A stretch of 64,000 nucleotides of DNA. It comes from Larsenimonas suaedae (GTDB lineage: Bacteria; Pseudomonadota; Gammaproteobacteria; Pseudomonadales; Halomonadaceae). Location of the stretch: contig NZ_JAMLJI010000001.1 of the NCBI RefSeq assembly GCF_023712105.1, positions 1 through 64,000 of the forward strand. Reading direction: 5' to 3'. A program made the translations under genes and the position numbers. The notes under the pieces are model-generated. The model searched no databases. It saw only the letters and a program-made list of their open reading frames with translations, and was not told the origin of the DNA. The number at the start of each line of letters is the position of its first letter. Within the stretch, counting starts at the first letter, position 1. Below are positions 60,328 to 64,000 of this stretch, piece by piece.

Positions 60328-61539
60328 TTACTGGCTGTCGGACAGGATGGTGCCGTGCGCGTTACCATCGTCGCTGTCGTCACCGGGCAGCGCCTGGCTC
60401 ACGACCTTGACGGCGGCGCCGTCGCTCAAGCGGTCGACGCCATCGACCACCACGGTATCGCCGGCCTTGATGCCGCTTGCGATGGCCGCCTGATGGTCAT
60501 TGCTTGCACTGAGGGTGACGGGGCGGCGCTCGACCGTCGCATCCTCCTTGACCCGGTACACGAAGTTCTGGCCGTCCTTGGTCTGGATCGCTGTTGCCGG
60601 GACGATAACCGCGTTATCAAGGCGCTCGAGCGTCAGCGTGACGTCGACAAACTGATTGGGAAACAGTGCACCGTCCTCGTTTTGAAAAAGGGCTCGCAGA
60701 CGAAGGGTGCCGGTATCGGTGTCGATGGCGCTGTCGAGGCTTGTGACCTGGCCTTTGGCGATCACCTCGCCATCCTCGCTCAAGGTCGCCATAAGCGGCC
60801 GCGCTTGATCAAAGGCCTCGGTCAGTTGGGTTCGGTACTTCGATGGCAGCGCAAATACCACCGAGATGGGGGCGCTTTGGGTGATGGTGGCAATGGGGTT
60901 TTCGTCCCCCAGCTGCACGATATTGCCGGGGTCGACGTTTCGAATACCGAGCCGGCCGCTGACGGGCGCTGTGATGGTGGTGTAACCGAGCTGAACCTCT
61001 GCATTCTCGATGCTTGCCCGGTCGGCGCGGACCGCGCCCTCATAGCGCTTTACGGTCTGACGCTGGGTGTCGAGATCCTGCTGGGACACGTAGCTGCCAC
61101 CGGCCAGTTTCTGAAAGCGGGCAAGGTCCTTGCGGGCGGTGTCGAGCTGGGACTGGTCCTGAGCGAGCTGGCCTTTCGCCTCCTCAAGCTGTGCCTGATA
61201 GCTTCTGGGGTCGATGCGGGCGATCACGTCGCCCTTGGCCACTTTTTGACCTTCCTGAGCCTCGATCGACAGCAGCTCGCCTTCAACACGAGGGCGAACC
61301 TCGACCGTGTTGAGCGAGGTGACCGTACCGAGCGCGTCCACGGTCACCGGGAAGGTGCCCTGGATTGCGTCCTGTGCGGCGACCGAGGTGGCCGGGCGCG
61401 TGGGCGGTTGGTCGGAGTCCGAATCAGCGTCGCCGGGCCAGAGCCAGATGCCAAGCGCGATCAAAAGCAAGGCGACCGCAACGAGGGTGAACCAGAAGGC
61501 CGGTGAACGGCGGCGGGACGGCGATGACGGGTTGGACAT
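60328..61539 (-). CDS. mdtA: RND efflux membrane-fusion protein, MdtA-like
   Basis: This 403-aa periplasmic adaptor has one N-terminal helix (about 15-33), then the barrel-sandwich (lipoyl) halves VTSLNTVEVRPRVEGELLSIEAQEGQKVAKGD and LGYTTITAPVSGRLGIRNVDPGN, separated by an alpha-hairpin, and a beta-barrel domain. GALFPNQFVDVTL is typical of the family. The ATG at 61539 with GAGAG upstream was chosen over one 19 codons earlier. It is first gene of mdtABC. Confidence 0.92.
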   Translation of the reverse strand: MSNPSSPSRRRSPAFWFTLVAVALLLIALGIWLWPGDADSDSDQPPTRPATSVAAQDAIQGTFPVTVDALGTVTSLNTVEVRPRVEGELLSIEAQEGQKVAKGDVIARIDPRSYQAQLEEAKGQLAQDQSQLDTARKDLARFQKLAGGSYVSQQDLDTQRQTVKRYEGAVRADRASIENAEVQLGYTTITAPVSGRLGIRNVDPGNIVQLGDENPIATITQSAPISVVFALPSKYRTQLTEAFDQARPLMATLSEDGEVIAKGQVTSLDSAIDTDTGTLRLRALFQNEDGALFPNQFVDVTLTLERLDNAVIVPATAIQTKDGQNFVYRVKEDATVERRPVTLSASNDHQAAIASGIKAGDTVVVDGVDRLSDGAAVKVVSQALPGDDSDDGNAHGTILSDSQ

Positions 61540-61694
61540 GCGACTCTCTACCAATTGTAAAACACGGGACGTGCGCAGATAACGGCAGCAAGGCACGCTT
61601 TTTGCACTTGGATGCCCTCAAGGGTAAAGAATTGGCATGGAAGAAGGAAACGCGAACTGAGTAAATTCTGCGCAAATTGCCGAAAGCCGCGATA

Positions 61695-61719
61695 ACCGGC
61701 CCCTTCAAACGGGGCCGGT
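61695..61719 (-). terminator. Hairpin downstream of fadE
   Basis: ACCGGCCCC (61695-61703) pairs with GGGGCCGGT (61711-61719). On the minus strand it is followed by TTATCG and no true T run, so it is a weak terminator at best. It lies 29 bases past the fadE stop and separates fadE from mdtA. An 18-bp-period duplication (TTACTGTTGAG at 61730 and 61748) covers the fadE stop codon. Confidence 0.5.
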
Positions 61720-61747
61720 GTGGCGCAGGTTACTGTTGAGGTGCGAT

Positions 61748-64000
61748 TTACTGTTGAGTGGTGGTTGAGTGGGGCGAGGGGGTGCTCTTGTCGAGGGCGA
61801 AGCCGTCGAAGGCGAAATCGTCCACGGTCAGCATATCGAGCACTTCCGCTTCGAACGCGTGCATGAAGCTGCCTTCCTCGTCGGTCAAAAGGCCACTTGC
61901 GATGCCTGCTTCGATGCGCTCCTCGGGGTGCAGCTTGTTCATCGGCAGCTCGCCCTTGGCGTAGGCCTTTTGAAGCTTGCGGTAGATCGGCTCGGCGCGC
62001 GGCATCTCTTCGAGCAGCTTGTTGTAGCGCTGCAGCGGGTTATCCCGGTTGCCGTCTTCCCATGTGTCCCAGGTCAGCTCGGTCAATCGGCTGCGCAGTG
62101 GCGTATCACTTGAAATGGCCTGTGCGATGCTCCGGGCGTCGTCATCCTGCGGCGGGCGATGGCGACGGCCACGCGGGAAGATAATGACCTTGAGCGCGCG
62201 GGCCATGGTTCGGTTCGGCAGATTGGCGAGAAACTCGATCAGCGCCTTTTCGGCCAGATAGAACAGGCGCATGAGGCTGAAGTCCAGAAGCGTTCGCTCG
62301 CCGTCGACCAGCGTTCGTTCGTCAGCCTGTTTGATGACCATCGATGCCAGATAGAGATTCGACAGCACGTCGCCAAGCCGGGCCGAGAGCATCTCGCGGC
62401 GCTTGAGCTGGCTTCCAAGTGAACCCATGGCTGCATCGGCGCACAGGGCGAAGGCCGAGCTCAGGCGGTCGATGGCGCTGACGTGCGGGGCAAGTACAGC
62501 GTCGAATTCCCGATGCTTCCGTGAAATCCCAAGGCCCTGGATCAGGCTGCGAGCGGCGTTGCCGGCGACGAACCCGAGGTGGCTGAAGACGGCGCCATCG
62601 AAGCCGATCAGGTCGTCCTCATCCTTGGCGGCCAGTTCTTTCAGAACGTAGGGGTGGCAGCGGATGGCGCCCTGGCCAAAGATCATCAGACTTCGGCCCA
62701 TGATGTTGGCGCCCTCGACCGTGATCAAGACCGGCGTGGCGGCAAAGGCAAGGCCGATGTAGTTGCGCGGGCCGAGCGTGACGGCGCGGCCGCCGTGGAC
62801 GTCCATGGCGTCGATCATGATCTCACGCGCCATTTCGGTCAGATGGGTCTTGAGAATGACCGAGGGCACTGCCGGCTTTACGCCGTGATCGATCATGTTG
62901 GCGGTGTGCATCACCGCGGCCTGGGCGATGTAGGCGCGGCTGGCGATTCGGGCCAGCGCTTCCTGAACGCCTTCCATTTCCGCGACCGGCTGATTGAACT
63001 GACGGCGAATGCGGGTGTAGCCGCCGGCGAGGCCGACCATGTAGCGGCCTTCACCGCTGGAGCCTGAGGGCAGGGTAATGCAGCGTCCGATCGAGAGGCA
63101 CTCGACCAGCATGCGCCAGCCCTGGCCGGCCATGTCCGGGCCGCCGATGATCCAGTCAAGCGGGATGAATACGTCCTTGCCGCGGATCGGACCATTCATG
63201 AAGGGGCTGCCGATGGGGTGGTGGCGCCGACCGATCGCCATACCCTCGGTTTCGCGAGGGATAAGGGCGCAGGTGATGCCGATGTCTTCCTGCTCACCGA
63301 GCAGGTGGTCGGGGTCAAACATTCGGAACGCGAGCCCGACGACTGTCGCGATCGGGGCAAGCGTGATCCAGCGCTTGTCGAAGGTAAGGCGAATGCCCAG
63401 GCGTTCTTCGCCGTCGAACAGTTGTCGGCAGACAACACCGACGTCCGGAATGGAGGTCGCATCACTGCCTGCACGGGGCCCGGTCAAGCCAAAGCAGGGA
63501 ATTTCCCGGCCATCGGCCAGGCGGGGCAGGTAGTGATTTTTCTGCTCGTCGGTGCCGTACTTCATCAAGAGTTCGCCTGGACCGAGCGAGTTGGGCACGC
63601 CCACGGTCACCATCAGGGTCTCATCGATCGAGAGCTTTTGAAGCACCGCCGATTGCGCCCGCGCCGAAAAGCCGAGCCCGCCGTACTCCTTGGGAATAAT
63701 CATGCCGAAAAAGCGTTCTTTTTTCAGGTACTCCCAGAGTTCGGGAGGGAGGTCGGCCCGTTCACGTGAAATTTCCCAGGCATTGCACATGCTGGCGGCA
63801 ACCGAGCACTGATTATCCAGAAAAGCCTGCTCGTCATCGGTGAACTCGGGCAGACGCTGTTCGCGAAGCCGCTTCCAGTCGGGTTGTCCACTGAACAGCT
63901 CGCCGTCCCAGAATACGGTTCCAGCTTCGAGCGCAATACGCTCGGTGGGCGATACCCGCGGGGCGACCTGCTTGAACAGGCGGAAAAGGCGAGGGGTCAG
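61748..64000 (-). CDS. fadE: Acyl-CoA dehydrogenase FadE, N-terminus outside window
   Basis: The frame stays open from the stop at 61748 to the window edge at 64000, so at least 750 residues are present and the start lies beyond. The visible N-terminal part includes TERIALEAGTVFWDGELFSGQPDWKRLR, matching the FadE-specific region before the ordinary dehydrogenase core (FFGMIIPKEYGGLGFSA, FGLTGPRAGSDA). The long C-terminal domain (LKVIIFPRGRRHRPPQDDDARSIAQ) is typical of FadE. It oxidises acyl-CoA to trans-2-enoyl-CoA, feeding FadBA at 12.4-15.8 kb. An internal ATG at 63790 is not the start. Confidence 0.93.
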   Translation of the reverse strand: MTPRLFRLFKQVAPRVSPTERIALEAGTVFWDGELFSGQPDWKRLREQRLPEFTDDEQAFLDNQCSVAASMCNAWEISRERADLPPELWEYLKKERFFGMIIPKEYGGLGFSARAQSAVLQKLSIDETLMVTVGVPNSLGPGELLMKYGTDEQKNHYLPRLADGREIPCFGLTGPRAGSDATSIPDVGVVCRQLFDGEERLGIRLTFDKRWITLAPIATVVGLAFRMFDPDHLLGEQEDIGITCALIPRETEGMAIGRRHHPIGSPFMNGPIRGKDVFIPLDWIIGGPDMAGQGWRMLVECLSIGRCITLPSGSSGEGRYMVGLAGGYTRIRRQFNQPVAEMEGVQEALARIASRAYIAQAAVMHTANMIDHGVKPAVPSVILKTHLTEMAREIMIDAMDVHGGRAVTLGPRNYIGLAFAATPVLITVEGANIMGRSLMIFGQGAIRCHPYVLKELAAKDEDDLIGFDGAVFSHLGFVAGNAARSLIQGLGISRKHREFDAVLAPHVSAIDRLSSAFALCADAAMGSLGSQLKRREMLSARLGDVLSNLYLASMVIKQADERTLVDGERTLLDFSLMRLFYLAEKALIEFLANLPNRTMARALKVIIFPRGRRHRPPQDDDARSIAQAISSDTPLRSRLTELTWDTWEDGNRDNPLQRYNKLLEEMPRAEPIYRKLQKAYAKGELPMNKLHPEERIEAGIASGLLTDEEGSFMHAFEAEVLDMLTVDDFAFDGFALDKSTPSPHSTTTQQ

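Noticed and set aside
60355-61506. 383-codon open frame antisense to mdtA
   Set aside because: Shadow of the membrane-fusion protein; Asp/Gly/Leu-rich with no motif.
63724-63936. 70-codon frame at the right edge on the minus strand
   Set aside because: It is an alternative frame of fadE, whose own frame stays open through this stretch with recognisable FadE sequence.

Overview
The window is a piece of a chromosome from a high-GC gammaproteobacterium, most likely a halophile of the Halomonadaceae (Halomonas, Kushneria or Chromohalobacter type). This rests on gene content and synteny read by eye: rlmM, epmC, a miaB-phoL-ybeY-corC-lnt block next to leuS-lptE-holA, a DUF1820 gene beside miaB, trpE separated from trpGDC, and an aspA-ansA pair. 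No database search was possible. Nearly all DNA is coding. I see no gene-free stretch longer than 300 bases, no prophage, no insertion sequence and no CRISPR array.

Layout. 1-103 is the 3' end of a 5S rRNA, so an rrn operon lies to the left, and a strong terminator follows it. 0.3-7.4 kb holds RNA and sulfur housekeeping (rlmM, tusA), an orphan low-GC WcaK-like pyruvyl transferase, a MATE pump, the EF-P hydroxylase epmC, a possible decayed exonuclease-fold protein and tatD. 7.5-12.2 kb holds uup, a universal stress protein, a SlyA/MarR regulator and two membrane proteins. 12.4-15.8 kb is the beta-oxidation operon fadBA, behind a PsrA-like operator. 16.5-25.5 kb is a self-contained alpha-glucoside utilisation island: a LamB/ScrY-type porin facing an ABC importer (binding protein, two permeases, ATPase), then a GH13 alpha-glucosidase and a LacI regulator. 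Two nearly identical palindromes in the divergent control region are the obvious LacI operators.

25.5-36.7 kb is a conserved leftward envelope, RNA and replication block (holA, lptE, leuS, elyC, lnt, corC, ybeY, phoL, miaB), with a rightward DUF1451 zinc-ribbon gene inside it. 37-43.5 kb holds DUF1820, a YgiM-type SH3 protein, tpm, then aspA-ansA facing ggt (asparagine, aspartate and gamma-glutamyl catabolism). 43.6-52.5 kb runs from rpe through yhbQ, panE and ndh to gph and the tryptophan genes. 52.5-61.6 kb holds a GDPD phosphodiesterase, a GNAT protein and an mdtABC-type RND efflux operon. The right edge is a fadE acyl-CoA dehydrogenase cut by the window end.

The most notable observations are these. 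(1) Two unannotated tryptophan leader peptides, one before trpE ending in Trp-Arg-Trp and one before trpGDC containing Trp-Trp, each followed by a terminator hairpin; each half of the split trp pathway appears to have its own attenuator. (2) Short tandem repeats of 12-20 bp sit repeatedly just upstream of start codons or between genes (12.40, 22.62, 38.26, 40.51, 41.65 and 44.98 kb), nearly all containing TTCAA or TTGAA. (3) The LacI-controlled alpha-glucoside island has an actinobacterial flavour. (4) There is a perfect 28-bp hairpin at 3.1 kb and an inverted pair of DnaA-box-like sites at 37.46 kb.
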